From Dicaeum eximium (lineage: Eukaryota > Chordata > Aves > Passeriformes > Dicaeidae), in assembly GCA_013396995.1 (NCBI GenBank), contig VWZP01002907.1, positions 639,744 to 703,743 on the forward strand: a stretch of DNA of 64,000 nucleotides, written 5' to 3'. Shown here in pieces: positions 11,462 through 25,000 of this stretch (position 1 is the stretch's first letter; every line of letters begins with the position of its first letter). Made by a program: the position numbers and the translations under genes. Below the pieces are notes generated by a model, which searched no databases, was not told the origin of the DNA, and worked only from the letters and a program-made list of their open reading frames with translations.

Positions 11462-14269
11462 ATAGTGTGATTCTGGCTCTATTACCTTCTCACAAAGATG
11501 ATGTCAGCTCTTGTACTCCTTGATGTATTGTCATTCCCCATGCTCTGTTCTCATGTTTCAACACAGAAAACAAAAATATCCACAATGTTTTGTTCAACAC
11601 ACAGTGCATCAGGTATTCTAACACCAAGCTTTCAAAAACTATATCTTCATTTGGGTTTGTTTGGGGATTTTAGTGTTGATGATTTTGGTTTTTTAAATAT
11701 TTTAACTCAGTCCTGGAGAATTCCTACTGTCCTAGCACAAACAGCGCTCTCTACGTAAATGATTTATCAGAAAATTGTGTCCAATCTCTCAGTGAATTCT
11801 TCACGTTCTACATGCCATTCTTAAATTTTTCCACTTAGCCATGTAAAATTGAATTATTTAATTACAGAGCCTCAGCAATGTTGCTGCTTTAATCCAATCA
11901 CAAACAGATTTGAAGGGAAAATTATATACCAGGAGTTAGGAAAAAATGATGTGATCTCTTAGCAAGTCTGATCTCTGTTGATCACTTCACTACAAACAAG
12001 GATAGGTTAGCATGGGGAAACCAGGAAAAATGTAAGGGTCCAATCAAAGCTAGTTTTTACCACTTACAAGAGCCATCCAAGTAATAAAAAGGGGAACAAA
12101 CCTTGAATATTTTCTTGCACTGCATTACTGCAAATCAATAAATAAAATCTTCTATAGATTAGCACTGTTTAGACCAAAACAATGAGGGATTCGGTAGCAT
12201 GTGAGAGAGTGCCCTTCAGATTAAATGACAATTTGGAAGTGTTTAACAACATATGGTCTCTTTTCTTTGACATATACGATTAAGAATATATCTTTTTTAT
12301 ATAAAAATATAAAATACCATCTGTCATAAGTTCCAACCATGATACTGCCTCTATATATCCAATTAATTCACTATACTTTCTAGTGTAAATATTTCTCCTA
12401 TTTTCTCTTTTTTTCTTTTTCTGTAACTATATTTATTTATAAAATTTCAATAAATGTATATATTTTAAAAGTCAATACTATGACTTGAAATGTAATTAGG
12501 AATAACAATGAAAGTCTGTTTCACTTTGTATTTCAAAGAAGGGCCAAATCTTCAAATGGTTTGAAATACCATTGCTCATTTGAATCAGTGGGTATAGGCA
12601 TATTATAAAGATTTAACTATGTTGTTTTTCCTTATTATACACATTAACCCAGAGAAATGCTCCCTTTTCACAAATAAATATTTGTGTTTCTTTCTTTTTA
12701 CAGAAATGCAGGGTACCTTAAAGACACATGACTGCAGCGTGAGAACCCTAATATAATGGGTATTTCTCCTTAAGGTGTCAGAATTCCAGTGAACATGGAA
12801 GAATAAATGGATTGCTGTCAAAAACATGGCACAAACCAGCAAAATACATAATGCATTTCAGTTCACTGAATTAATACTGCACCTCATTAATTTAATCCAA
12901 AAGAAAAATCTTTGACCACATAATTATTATTATGACTTCTGAGAACATTAAGACATGCACAAGTCTCAAAATACAGTCTATATATAGTCTATCTCAAAAT
13001 ACAGACTACAGGAGCTAAGTTTTGCCAGGTTAAAACAGGAAGGGCTGTAACAGCCTGTTTGAAGCAGGGTGCAAGATTTCTTCTATTTGAGACAAGCACA
13101 CCCAGATAAATATACATACACAGAGACACACATAGGTTTTACTCTTTGTTTCTGAGTAATTTGGCTGTGGGTGCACCAAAAAATCACACTAACAGGTTTT
13201 GCATTAGAAATGTGATAAAGAAAATATTGACCCACAGTTTAAACCACATTTTAAACCTTTGGATTTTTAAGAATATTTTGGAAATTTTAACTCTTGAAAT
13301 CCCCTCAGCTTAGCAAAGACCTGAAAACAAAATGGAAGAGAAAATTATTTTGCTTTTCAAAAATGTTGCCCCTCTTAAAAAGCAGAATACCATATAATGG
13401 TTATTCCCTTTCTCTTTCCTTGGATTAATTTTATATTTCATGGTATAAAAAACTTAGACTTCTGTGTCTGAGGTGTTGTGGAAGTGGTGACTGTACCTGT
13501 CTGAGGTTATTTCCACATAATTTATAACTTAGTACCTTTTAGCCTGCTTCCATGTAGTTGGTCTGTGAGCAGAAAATGCTGATCATCTTCTAATATTACA
13601 TTCTTGGTCTTTAAAGGAGTTTTCAAATAAACCATGACACTTATTGGTCATTCATGGCAGAAACTCAATACAGAGTCTTAGTAAATTGCTTGTATAGATT
13701 CTTAAGATGTCCTAATACTTTCTAAAATACTTGCAGGGTTTCAGTAACTGCATGTAAATCGACTTCTAAAAATTTTTATTGTGTTAGCCATAATAAGTTC
13801 GTAAGGGCTACTGAGATCCACAACTTGCTCATGTGCTGTCTGGTAATGTACTCCTTTGACCTTGTGTTTTCCTCTTTTAATTTACAACAGAGTTTTTGCT
13901 CCAGAGTTAACATAAGGGCGATAGAAATTCCAATTTGCTTCTCTGTTTGCACCAGGAAAGTTGGCACCATTCATCAGCCTGCATGCTTTTATGTGATTAT
14001 GTCCCTACTATCGTTGTTCAGCCACAATTCTCACGCTTTTCCATTTCTGCTTGTGCTGGTTTACACATACGGTCACTTATGTTTCTCTTCTCTAAATCCT
14101 CGTATTTTCTGTAATACTGCTTTTGAGAGAAGTGCATGTGATACCGTTTTTATTACAGTAATCATTCTTTTATTGATTTGATGACTCATTTGTTGGTTCT
14201 TCTGCCATCCTATGGTGTCGTTGTTCCAGCACTGGTGACACCGGGCTGTAAAGGGACAAAGTTAACCCC

Positions 14270-14985
14270 CAGCCCCTCACAGCAGAGCAGCTCTCGGCGT
14301 TCCACCGCGGCCCGCTCCCCTCGGAGGCCGCGCCCTCCGGAGCTCTCCGCTCTCCGAAGCTCCTCCCCGGCGGCCGCGGGGCCGGAAGCCGCTGCCGGGT
14401 GCCCTGTGAACCGGGAAGGGCTCGGTTTGAATGAGATCCGGCTGATTCACCGCGGCCCGGGCGGCTCCGGCCCAGGTGAGGGCCCGGCCGCTTGCGCTCC
14501 GGGGTGCTGAGGGGTCCGCGGCGGCCTCTGCGCGGCGGCGGCAGCAGCGGGAACGCGGCCCGGGGAGTCGGCCCCAGTGCCGGGCAGGGCCGCGGACGGG
14601 AGCGGGACGGGGCGGGACTGGCGGCGGCACCGGCCCGGGCGGGGAGCGCGGTGGGCCCTGGCCTTCCCGCTGGGAAGTCCGGGCGCTTCGGGGCAGCGGG
14701 GGCAGCTGCGGACGGGCTGGGAGGAGGCGGAGAGAAAGGCCAAGGAGCGGCGCAGGGCGGGGGCCCGGCCGCTGGAGCCGAACGGGCCTCGGCGCCGCAC
14801 GGGCCCCAGGGCCCGGCCGCCTCCGCCCGGCCCGCAGCGGCCGCCCAGGCTGGGCAGCGCCGGGCGCGGGTTCGTGCTGGGGCAGAGGCACCAGAGGTCA
14901 GACGCGGTGCTGCTCCCGGAGTGCAGCATTGCCTTGGTGCAGCCGATGTGCGGCTGAAGTTAGAGGGGCACGGGGGGAAGTGAAA
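14270..14985 (+). promoter_or_regulatory. PSMD14: CpG-island promoter of PSMD14
   Basis: An abrupt change from AT-rich DNA to about 700 bp of very GC-rich, CpG-dense sequence. It contains an ETS-type CCGGAAG at 14382-14388, a GGGGCGGGAC Sp1-like box near 14608 and a TTCCCGC E2F-like box near 14664. No TATA box is evident. An AP-1-like TGACTCA core lies just outside at 14182-14188. It lacks the GC of a full CNC-bZIP/NRF1 element, the type that controls many proteasome genes. The position, upstream of all PSMD14 exons and with a consensus donor at 14476, fits a TATA-less housekeeping promoter. Such islands often fire in both directions. Long ORFs on both strands here result from the GC content. 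Confidence 0.9.
14390..14475 (+). other. PSMD14: PSMD14 exon 1, non-coding (5' end approximate)
   Basis: The 3' end is placed at the strong donor CCCAG|GTGAGG at 14475/14476 inside the CpG island. The transcription start is not visible, and 14390 is a guess based on the ETS site just upstream. A five-codon upstream ORF (ATG at 14431, TGA ending 14445) would lie in this exon. Confidence 0.5.
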
Positions 14986-17393
14986 GCGAAGCACTGGCTG
15001 GGATACCTGAAGGGGAAGGAAGCAGAATGAAGTAGAAAATGAGAGATAATAAAAAGTTATCTGCGCTATTTCTAGTATGCAACTGACTTAAGTAATGTTT
15101 CTGTAACAAATTTGTGTCATGTAGTTGGATACTTGTAAACGGTGTGCTGGTGTCATGTCTTAAAGTTGCAGTTGTTCTCGGTATACTGTGGAAAAACAGA
15201 AAACCAACAGGGATTGAGATTTACTTTTTGAAAAGAAAGTACTTTTAATGTACTTTTTATGTAAATGTATCTCAAAGCTAATCATAACTGAAATGGTACT
15301 AGGCGAGCTGAAAAGTCTGACAGATCTGTGTTCATCTTAAAGCTGTCAGTCCTGGCAGTCCAAGGTGTCCTGTATGCCTCAGGTAGGGAGTAAACATGGA
15401 AGAAGATTCTGTGGAGCAGAGCATTCGTTGTTTGTGACCATATTGAGACGGTGAAAAATATCTGTTTGAGAAGAAATTCAGGAATTGGCTTGCATATGAA
15501 TTGCTTCTGAATCATTTAGCATGATTTTGAGCAACAGGGTTCAGCCTGTAGCTTAATAGGAAGTGTTGTGTTCCATCATCAGTTCTAACATGCCATTTCA
15601 GTGATATTAATTTGAAAACTATGATTTAGAACATTATAAGTTAGAGAATACTTTAAAAACAGTATTAAATAATACCAGTATATAAATTAATTTTTTAACT
15701 TTCTTGGAAGTAATTCACTATGGACTTCAGTAACTTTAAAGCCGTATGTTTGAATCTGTGTTACTGAAGTAATTCCAGCTCAGCAATAAATGCAGTAGAA
15801 TTAGGTTTGCTGTACTTCTGGAAGTCAGAAAGCAGAGTCTGGGAAGCTGACCTGCAAACCACTGGTCCAGCTCAGGTCTGTTGAGATTCAGGTCTGTAAT
15901 CCAGAAACAGGGTCTGGGTTTACAGAGCTGAGCATGTTATGGAAGCAAGAGTCATGTAACTCTGGACTTGCACTACTGAGACTGCATTCATGCCTGACAT
16001 GATTAAACTCTAGCTTTAATGAACAGATTACTTAGAACTGATGGTAACATGTATATTTTTTTTCTTCTTTTCATACAAAATATATAGGAAGACAGACTAG
16101 CCTACCCCCTCCCCCACCTATTCACATGTGAAGTGTCTGTTCAGGTTTGATGACTTTAACTGCAGTGAAGTTTTTTTCTTGGTGGAAAAATGTTTTTCTG
16201 CAATGTGCAGTTTCTCAGCTGATTTACCTCTGTAGCTGTTCATCATTCCTAGTGAAGCTGAAATGGTTGCAGTTGCACCAAAAACCTTGAGCCCTTTTTG
16301 AGCACTGTTAATAAAATTGTTGATCATCTGCTGTGTGTAGCTCCTCAACAGAAGATCTGGAAGTGCTTGTACAAAGCTTGTTATGTAGTCTCAGGTGGAG
16401 AAACTGAGATACCGAAGATGAAATGATTTGCATCAAGTCACTCAGTATACAAATTGCAAAGTAAATTGCTGTCACCTGTGTGTATCCTGATACTCCCTCC
16501 ACTAATAGGGCAGTTTAGTAGCCATTGTTTTCTATGTATGTCAAAGCTGATTTTGATACTTATTTCTCTACTAACTCAAAAGTTGCCAAACCAAGAGAAC
16601 CCTCTTTCATTGAGGGATCAAATTGTGGAGTGTTAATGCTAGATAAAAATAGTGCACTGTAGTGTGAAACTCAAGTGTCTCATGCAAGGAGATAGAGTAA
16701 TTTAAGATCGTTTCAAGTTGATTTCAAAATACATGCTGAAACATGCCAAGTATAAACAGAGTAGCTGTTGGTTTATACCTATATGTGTATACATATTTGT
16801 GCATAATTCTTTTATATAACTTCATCCCTATGCTACCTAAGGAAAAATGTTTTCATTATTAAAAGTCAGAATTTAAGTGACTTGAAAATACCAATGAACA
16901 ATTGTGTGGTGAACCAGAGCTCTCCAAATGGGCAACTCTTTCCAATTATTGCAGTTACCTAACAGTAGTATTAGGAGCAAATATTAGACATGGGTTTTAA
17001 AATTTCTGTTTTCAGATCAGTTTTGAGACGCTCTGTGTATACTCTTACTGCATTATTAATATCAACTATTTTTTCCTTTTGAGGTAAAGAAAATCAAAAG
17101 AAAATTGCAGTAATGGAAGTTTGGATTTTTAAATAACATCCTATGACCAAGCTTATTTTAGTTATGGTGTTTCCAATCATGGACATACATATGCAGAGAA
17201 GCTATTTAATAATTTTTTTTAAGCCATTAGTGGCTGTATTGATTTCAGTGATGAGTGCATGTCATCTAAATCCTGCAGTGCCCCAGAATGCAAGTTTATT
17301 ATGATAACTGTCCTTTTCTGATACAGAACTGTTTGATACATTTACTTCCTTAAAGTTATGCTTTAAACAGAGACTGTTAACTCTTCCTTGCAG
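14476..17393 (+). other. PSMD14: PSMD14 intron 1
   Basis: The first 500 bases are the downstream part of the CpG island. The rest is AT-rich unique sequence with no recognised repeat or exon. It ends in a strong polypyrimidine acceptor (CTCTTCCTTGCAG). Confidence 0.6.
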
Positions 17394-17443
17394 ACAGAAG
17401 GAAACAATCAAAATACCTTTGGCCAACTTTGGAAGGAAAAGAG
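17394..17443 (+). other. PSMD14: PSMD14 exon 2, non-coding 5' UTR
   Basis: A 50-base segment bounded by a strong acceptor, CTTCCTTGCAG, and a strong donor, GAG|GTGAGA. It contains no ATG, as expected for a 5' UTR exon. It reads well with what I remember of the mammalian PSMD14 leader just before the start codon (an ACAGAAGGAAACAATC-type sequence), but this is unverified recall. Together with exon 1 and the ten coding exons it would give the 12-exon structure known in mammals. Confidence 0.68.
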
Positions 17444-20400
17444 GTGAGATTTACTGTGAACTGTTTGTTTACTTTTCTGGCTTTTATTTATATGTATATA
17501 TAATGTAAGTATATATCTGTGTGTGCATGAATATAGGGAAAAAAATCAACAGAGAAGTTGCTAATCAACCCAGCTTTTTGCACTTTGTAGCAGAGGCAAG
17601 ATTCTCAGCTGTAGGTTACCGTGTACGCCTCACTGGGAAACAGTCCAAGCTCACAGAGATTTGTTTCTTTCATGGCTTTGTAGTAAGTGGGGAAGGGAAT
17701 GCAAGACCACTGGGTGGTCAGGTGGCTAAAAGTGAATAACTCAAGCCCAGTTGAAGAAGTGGCTGCAGTTCTGTTGTAGCCTGTGCAGTTGGCTCTTGTG
17801 GTCTCTCCTGGATCATTTCCTTCTGCAAAGCTGGCAGAAGGATAGTAACTTTCCATTCAACTTGATAGTGATTTCCACCCTAGCCTGTCAGCACTGAGAA
17901 ACTCTGACTTGTTCTTTCTCTTCTGACTTTCTGGGAAGGTGAGCACATTTTCCTTTGCTCTTGTACTACTTTGCTATAAGCTTCAAAAGAGTCTCTCTTA
18001 AATTGCCTCAGTTAGTGAAAAACAAAACAAAACCCCCCACCCAAACAAAAACCTGATACCAACCCCCAAAACCCACAGATATTCTTTGAACAGCTTTAGC
18101 TTAAAAGATGATTTGACAGAAATGTCTTCTGGAGCCTGTATTAGTGTTAAAAGCAATCAGCTTTTCCAAGACCTCTTTTTCTGTTGTGCCAAGACAACTA
18201 TTTCTGGGATGCAGCGTGAAGCCTCTCAGAGAAGCGAACAGGGTTAAACCCAGCGTTTTGTGATAGCCTCTCAGTTTGCTGCAGGGCTGCACAAATGGCT
18301 GTCCTGGCAGTACTGAGAAAGCAGCATCAAGTTAGTGAGCAGCAGCAGCTTCCTCATTGCTCCTTATGTTAACACTGACATTGAAAAAAAGTCTATCAAA
18401 TCACGGCCACAGATCATTTCACAGATCTGTTTCAAAACACTGCTCTACAAATGATTGAGTGGATGCAATTAATGGGCAGTATTCTCAGGGAGGAGGATAA
18501 CATTAATTTTAACTCCTAAACTGAATGTGAAGCAGCCTTTCTCTACCTGAATTTAGGCAAAGCTAAAGATCTTTGTGACTTTTCTGGTCACACCAACTGC
18601 TCTTCCAGAAATTAACAGGAAAGCTTTCTGTGCCTGCAGACTGTTCTTACCCTTGGTGCTTAGGGCATCTTAGCTGCAGCAAGAGCTTCTAAAATAGTAA
18701 AAAACCCCCATGGTTTCAGTTTCTAACAGCATTTTAAATTATCAATTAGCTTTAAATTGCTTAAATGAATTATTAAAATATTTTTACATGTAATTTTAAG
18801 AAAATTGGAAGCTCCTTGCAGTATTATGGATACTTGAGCAAGACATGGCATGTACCACTTCAAGGAATTGTATGGTAAAAGGAAAAAAAAAACAGTAGAC
18901 ATTCTTTGGGTTATTCTTCAATGGTGTCTTGTCCTTTTGCAGATTATTAATGAGACATTTCTTTTTACGTGTGCCACGGTTTCTAAGTTTTACTGGATTT
19001 TTGCCTTTCTATTTTCTATTTCCTTCTACAGGAAAGAGACCTACTGGTGTCATCTTTACAATCAAAAAGTGGAAGCTGCTGCCAGGTTTGTTCTGTGAGC
19101 ACCTCTTGCTGAGCACCAGGTTAGAAATGTGTAGTTGCTTGATTTGTAAAGGCTTAAGTTAGCTTCATTAATGTCTAAAAATTTTGCTTAAGCTGTTTTA
19201 AGGTTTACAAAAGGGTTGTTTGAGAATTTGAATTTATGGCTGAAATAATATTTAGATGGATTAACAAAAATTAAAATCTGTCTTGGTGAATGTAGTTAAT
19301 TAACTTAAATTTTTCAGATCTTTATATATTTCAGTAAACAAGTATGTTTCGGTCCATATAGACTATAGCCTTCTAAAACATATTCAGTTACAAATAGGCA
19401 AGTAAAGCATTAGTTGCCAAAACTCTAACCAGAATTGAGTCATGAGGCTAGTGAAATAATTTGCAGTGCATCTAGAACTGGGTTTTGGAGATTTTGTGTC
19501 TGTGCTGCTGTCTTGAAAATCTGAATATCTCAGTTCAGTGACTAGTCTGTGGGAAATACTAGGTGGGAAATGTTACATCTCTCCAGTTCTGTAATACAGT
19601 GAGATTTTGTTGTAAGGTATAATTATGCTGATAAGTAGTCAGTTTTTTTAACACATTAGTCTAATCCAACTCTGATATGGCAAAATATATGGCTTTTATA
19701 AATGATGTACTATACTGTTGGGTTAGAAACAGGAATAAACTGCGTATATAAAAAAATTAATTAGTACAAGCTATTGCTTTTCACTTGTGTTATAGGATTT
19801 GTTATTTATTATTTCTTAAATGTACATAGGTAATGTACCTCATCAGTTTATGGAAGTTGCTGGATTTGTCAGAACTACCAGTTTTAGGGTTACCAGTTAT
19901 AGAGACTAAAAGTTTCTTAAAATAAACGAACAGCCATGATGGATTAAAATAATAGTTTTAGTAGTTTAAATATACTTCTCAGTTACTCTTCAGCCCTCTT
20001 TGGTGTCACGGAGGATGAATCATTGTGGGTTTCAATGGAGGAGTATTTACCACGGAGGGGTAAAATGAACTGTAGTTGGCGTTAATTTGTGGTAACATTG
20101 TGACTGTTTTATTGAAGCCATTTAACATATGCTTACATAATATCTTTAAACAGCAACTTAACCTTTCCAAGGAAATCCTCCAACTTGATTTGGAATTTAT
20201 TGTAGTTCAGGATAGAAAAGCATATACACTGTGTGCAGCTTTTGCCTCTAAAAAAGAAGTTTGGTGCCAGTGACTTACTGAAATAGTGAAGCATAACCAC
20301 TGACCCTTTAATAAACTCCTTTTTAATTTATATGGTGCTAGTGGAGCTTTAAGAAAGTACTTAACTGCTAGGTGAGGCTGCATGTGTTGGATTTGCAAGC

Positions 20401-22026
20401 TCTACAAAATCAAGAGAGTGAATCATATTAAATTAATAGCGTGATAGTTCACTGAACTGTGAAAATAGAGCAGGTATTCCTGATCAATGTATCTTTGATA
20501 TTGTTATGAAGTTATTAAAGTAGGCAGTAAAATGCTGCTTCTTTGTGTGTTTAGAAGCTTAAACTATTTGTTTTAACCTTATACTGGAATAAAGCATATT
20601 AGTCTTTAGCCAGTAAAAATTCTAGCAAATAGCAGAAGAAATTATGAAAATGACAGTGACATTCACCTTTGGCATGAATATTTTTTCATATACAAAGCAA
20701 ATATATTTTTCAAGTTCTTTTGCATAATTACTTTTAAAAGAAGCCTATTAAATTAGTATTGTTAATGTAGTCTGAAATCATGTATATAATTCTATTCTGT
20801 GTAATGTAACATCTGCTTGGAGGATGAATGTATTTTGGAAATCATACTTGGTGTTCTCAATTGCTTTCATATCACCTAAACAAGCTTTGTTGTGTTGTAT
20901 TAAAACTTGTCCAATTAAGATCATAATTTTTGATGCTGTGCTTTGTATCTTTTATTTCACAAATAAAATAAGCCTGTAAAATTTTCTGATTTCTGTAAGC
21001 CTTGGAAATTGCTGGATTTGCTGAAAACAGCTGTTTAAAAATTAATATTCTGTAGGGTTTTTTTTTTTTTTTCATTTTATCTGTAAATTTTGTTGTATAG
21101 AGCTAAGTTGAAAAAGCCAGATAAGCATGGTAAAGTCTTTTAAAGCTGGGGTAGAACCTGTACTTGGGTATCCAGCATGAAATTGTAGATGTCTTTTCAA
21201 CAACTGAAAGTGAAGAAGCTGTAGAGAAAGAAACAGTAGTGTAATTTTTTTTTGTTGGGCACCTTAACAGCCTTTGTTCCTGGGGATCACCCCTTTGAAA
21301 GTTACAAGACACGAAAACTGATGCTTTTTTTTTTCCTAAGGAAGTTGTTTCATTGATTGGAATAATCTTGCACTAAAGCAATGGCACATGCAGCTCTGGG
21401 AATGTATTAAATGACTGTCCTGTCACTAGTCTTCTAACTATATACACATTAAATGTTTACTTTACAGTATTTCTTTTAGTATAATGAGTTCATTAAAAAA
21501 AAGCTTTTGATGCTAATTCAGAGATCCATAATCTGCTTAGTGTCTTTCACATGTAGTTTTGATGATAACTGACAAGCTGTAAGTTAATTAGCGCGGAACT
21601 TACTAATGAGGATGCTAAAATCCTTACTTTAAGATTTTTATTGATGATTTCTGAGCAAACTAAAGTAAATTTGATTGTATATCTAATAAGTTTTAGGAAC
21701 TTTCTGGCTGGAGGTACTGATCATAAGCAGCAAAAATCCCCCAATTAATTGAATGACGGAAAAGTTTTGAGAAGTTTGACAAGAGTGTTCATCTTCAGAA
21801 ATGGGGATAACCCAAAACCAAAGCAATAAAACAAAGTCTGTTAATTAGCATGGAAGACAGCTTCTTGAATTAATATGTGGTGTTAATTAACAGGAAGTCT
21901 GATGTTGTGTTGTAATTACCACCAATATTTTTGACATACTGAGTGACTGAAGGTGAATTATATAGATAACAATTTAGTAAACATTTCGAGCTTGGGAACA
22001 TTTTTCCTTTGTTTCTGTTTTTCTAG
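17444..22026 (+). other. PSMD14: PSMD14 intron 2
   Basis: Mostly unique AT-rich sequence. It contains an A/C-rich low-complexity tract at 18017-18077, a TA-rich microsatellite-like patch near 17487-17515 and a poly(T) run at 21057-21072. No other exon is supported. Confidence 0.7.
18017..18077. repeat. A/C-rich low-complexity tract
   Basis: About 60 bases made almost wholly of A and C, with C runs of 6, 3, 5 and 3 separated by A-rich spacers. On the minus strand it is G-rich, but one long spacer argues against a stable quadruplex. It may be a decayed retroposon tail or slippage product. Confidence 0.85.
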
Positions 22027-22078
22027 AAATATGGATAGACTTCTGCGACTGGGAGGAGGTATGCCTGGGCTGGGACAG
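22027..22078 (+). CDS. PSMD14: PSMD14 coding exon 1 (exon 3): start codon, residues 1-16
   Basis: Acceptor TTTTTCTAG at 22026; four UTR bases (AAAT), then ATG at 22031 with A at -3 and G at +4, a good Kozak context. It encodes MDRLLRLGGGMPGLGQ, the invariant flexible N-terminus of vertebrate Rpn11, and ends in phase 0 at donor CAG|GTTAGT. The coding part is 22031-22078. Confidence 0.97.
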
Positions 22079-25000
22079 GTTAGTATATAGCTTGTCAATC
22101 TTTCCTTTAAAATTAATCAATCCTGGAGTATTCCTTTTATTATACCATTATATTTTAAAACGGCATCAAAAAACCAGAGTTCATTGTAATAATCTTTGAC
22201 TTGAGAGCTTTTATATGTGTACGCAAATCTTTGTTACAACCTGACTTTTTTTGTAAATATGAATACATATGTTGGCACTAAGTTTGCAGAATGTTTATAA
22301 ACCTTTCTTTTTGTGTCTGAGCATTTTAAAATTCATATTGGAAAACGTTGGAAGCACATAATACATTTTTTTAAAGAACAGTTTCCAATAATACGGAATT
22401 TCAGAACATGAAGGGTGTTCTAAATGGCAAAGCACATCCACTGCTCATCCATAAATTATTTATTTCAGTTCTCGAATCATATTATGAATGGTAAGATACT
22501 GACGTATACGTAAATTTCAAGAGGTAATTTGAATTGAGTTTATCACTTGTGGGTAGTTGTAGCTGCCTGTATGTGTGATTTATTGTGTCTCCTCTTGTTG
22601 ATTGACCTCACTTCAGTAACTACTTGGAGCAAAAAGGCCTCCCTGGCAGCGGTCCTGTTCCAGTGAGAGACCTATTCACGTTGTATGACTTCTCCTACCT
22701 CTACAGCAAGTCCTAGTGCTTTTTTTCTTGATCAGCTGGCATGGCCAGCAGTCTTCAAAAATAAAATCAAGCTGATCTTGTTACATTGTGCTGATTACTG
22801 TGGACAAGGGGGAAAAAGTGAAGGAACTTCTTTGATTGAGGTCCGTAGGGAGAATTATTTCCTTAAGGAATGGCTTCTAGTGTAATTTCCTTTGTAGTCC
22901 TTTCCTTTGGTTGGCTGCAGTAGCTGGCAAAGGCTAGCTCTTGTTTCCTCATCTGCCTCTTGGTCTCTTTCTAAGTTGAGAATCCAGACTCGTGTTCTTC
23001 AGGAGGAATCAGTTCTGTATGTCTTGGGCTTCAGGACGTGTGTGCAGGGTTTCTTCTGGGATGGTTGAAATTGCTAAACCCAAAGCTTCTTTTGGTTGTG
23101 TATAGTGTGTTTGTGTCCAGTATAACTACAGGAGTAGTTTAATACTGAAGCATTTGGTGAAATATTCTAGGCTGATCTACAGACTCTAGATGTTTTGCCA
23201 AATAAGCTGTAACTTTTTGTGCATAATTTTTGTTTCCCCTTTTTATAGCTAAAATTCTATTCACGTTCTCTTAGTGAATCTTCAAGCCGCCCTTAGTTAT
23301 TTTTAGTTTCACTTTCTTAAACAGTTATTTCTCTTGTTCCTCTGAGCTGCCAGCCTGCTTCATGACTCTTCATTTTTTTAACATCTGTGCAGTCTAATCT
23401 CTCAAGCTTTCACTTCTTAGTCCTCTCTGAACTTGACGCATATCAAAGCTGTTTTTCAAATTCACGGTTAACTCTCTGCTGTTTTCTGAATTTTTCATCT
23501 TTAACTTAAAGCTTGCTAGAAAATTGTGGCAGACAATAGAACATAAAATTCAGAGGGAGCTCACTGAACTCCTCTGGTAGCTTTGGCCTGCAAAGCTGCT
23601 CTGTGTTTGTTTAAATATGGAATTGTCTCTTAAATGAGTTGATGAGTATGTGTTGGATTAAAAAAAAGGCATAAAATTGAATTGCTCTTTACTCAAGCTG
23701 CTGCTCGCACTGGATATCTTGACTACATTTGTAGTCTTTCTGTTTATTGAATCAGCAGGAAGGCTTTAGAAATAGAATATTTTTATGTCCTTAAAAGAGT
23801 GTGTTTCAAAGGACCTTGGAAGGTCACTTATATTCTATGTATCAATTGATGATAATTGAGATTGAGAGATAATCCAGAGTGTCTTTGAGATAGAAGAGAG
23901 GAGGAAGGTATTTCTTGCATATATTTTGTAATGCTAGAAAGCAAAACTATTACCATTTGTTTGCACTAGAGTGTTTTAAGCAGCAGTACAAAGCTTTTTG
24001 TTCTTACTGCTATGTCACAGTTGTTCTAAACGTTGTTCTAAAGTTGTTTTAATAGTAAAAACATCTGACTGAGCCATTCTTGCCAGCATAAGAATCATCT
24101 GTGTATATAGTCTGGTAGAAAAAGAGGTATTTTCAAAGTTATTTTATCACATGGTTTGTAGATTTTTTTCTTGAAGCTTGGGGTCTGTTTAGCAAGAGAA
24201 CTGCATCACATAAAGTCTGCTAAGAGTCTGTTGGTTTGCTTTGTAACTGATGTTAAAGTACTGGCAGATGCTTGGTCAGCACAGTTCCTGTTTGAGCTCT
24301 GCCAAGGCATTCTTTCTCAGTGACTTGGTTTAGCTTCTTCAGCAGCAGTTACTTGGCTCTTTCCCCTTGGCAAAATTACCTCTTCTGATTATTGTCTCAC
24401 TTAGGTTTTCTTGGTCTTCTTAATTTCCAAACTCAGATCTGTTGTCCCAAATACACTTTAAATTCATGTGTTTGCAATATGTTTTTCAAGTCTTTTGATG
24501 TAGCGTATTACACTTGAGAACTGCTGTCACTGAATTTGTAGTTCTCTTTCCTTACTTCTTGCTCCTTCAGGATGCTACTGAGTGGCTGATTGATTCTCTT
24601 TTAATCATAGGTGGACAAAGGCTGTCTTAGTAGGGCAGGAGGTGGACAAAAGAAAGGAAGAGAATGTTACAAATTCTGGCATCACATAAGCCATTCACAG
24701 TATTTTCTCACAGTACACTTGGTCATTAACTGTGTGTTGTTTTTATGGCAAGATACCTGTGTTTAGTTTTGAACTTGATCCCAGAAGTATAGCCTCCTTT
24801 GGAACACTGCTTCATGCAGAAATTGTTTGTGTCTTACATGACTGGTGTTGTACCTGGTCCATAAGTTTGTTTTGTCTTGAATTTATGTTCTTGTGATAAA
24901 TGCATAAGATGAGTGAATGAATAAATAATGGAAGCCTTTTAGAATATAGGTAAAAGATTGAAAGGATTGTGATGTCTCAAAGAAAGTCTTATTATTTCAA

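Larger units (their letters stand above)
4423..14269. other. Intergenic DNA upstream of PSMD14
   Basis: AT-rich sequence without a recognisable exon. It holds the (TTTAA)n microsatellite at 7441, the (AATC)n run at 11441 and a 28-bp-spaced direct repeat of TCTCAAAATACAG at 12964 and 12992. ORFs of up to 118 codons are present, but they have the composition of translated AT-rich DNA. The stretch around 6000-6210 has less simple sequence than its surroundings and could be a conserved element, but I cannot test that here. Confidence 0.65.

Noticed and set aside
13825..14181. 118-codon + strand ORF just upstream of the PSMD14 island
   Set aside because: Composition is that of translated AT/T-rich DNA (Phe, Leu, Ser, Cys). 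No start context, splice sites or recognisable motif.
14182..14188. TGACTCA as an NRF1/NRF2 antioxidant response element controlling PSMD14
   Set aside because: Only the AP-1 core is present. The GC needed for a CNC-bZIP element is missing on both strands, so it is mentioned only as an AP-1-like core.
14170..15030. Overlapping ORFs of 110-274 codons on both strands
   Set aside because: They lie in a CpG island where stop codons are rare. Their products are Ala/Gly/Pro/Arg-rich in every frame, with no domain, and the strands contradict each other.
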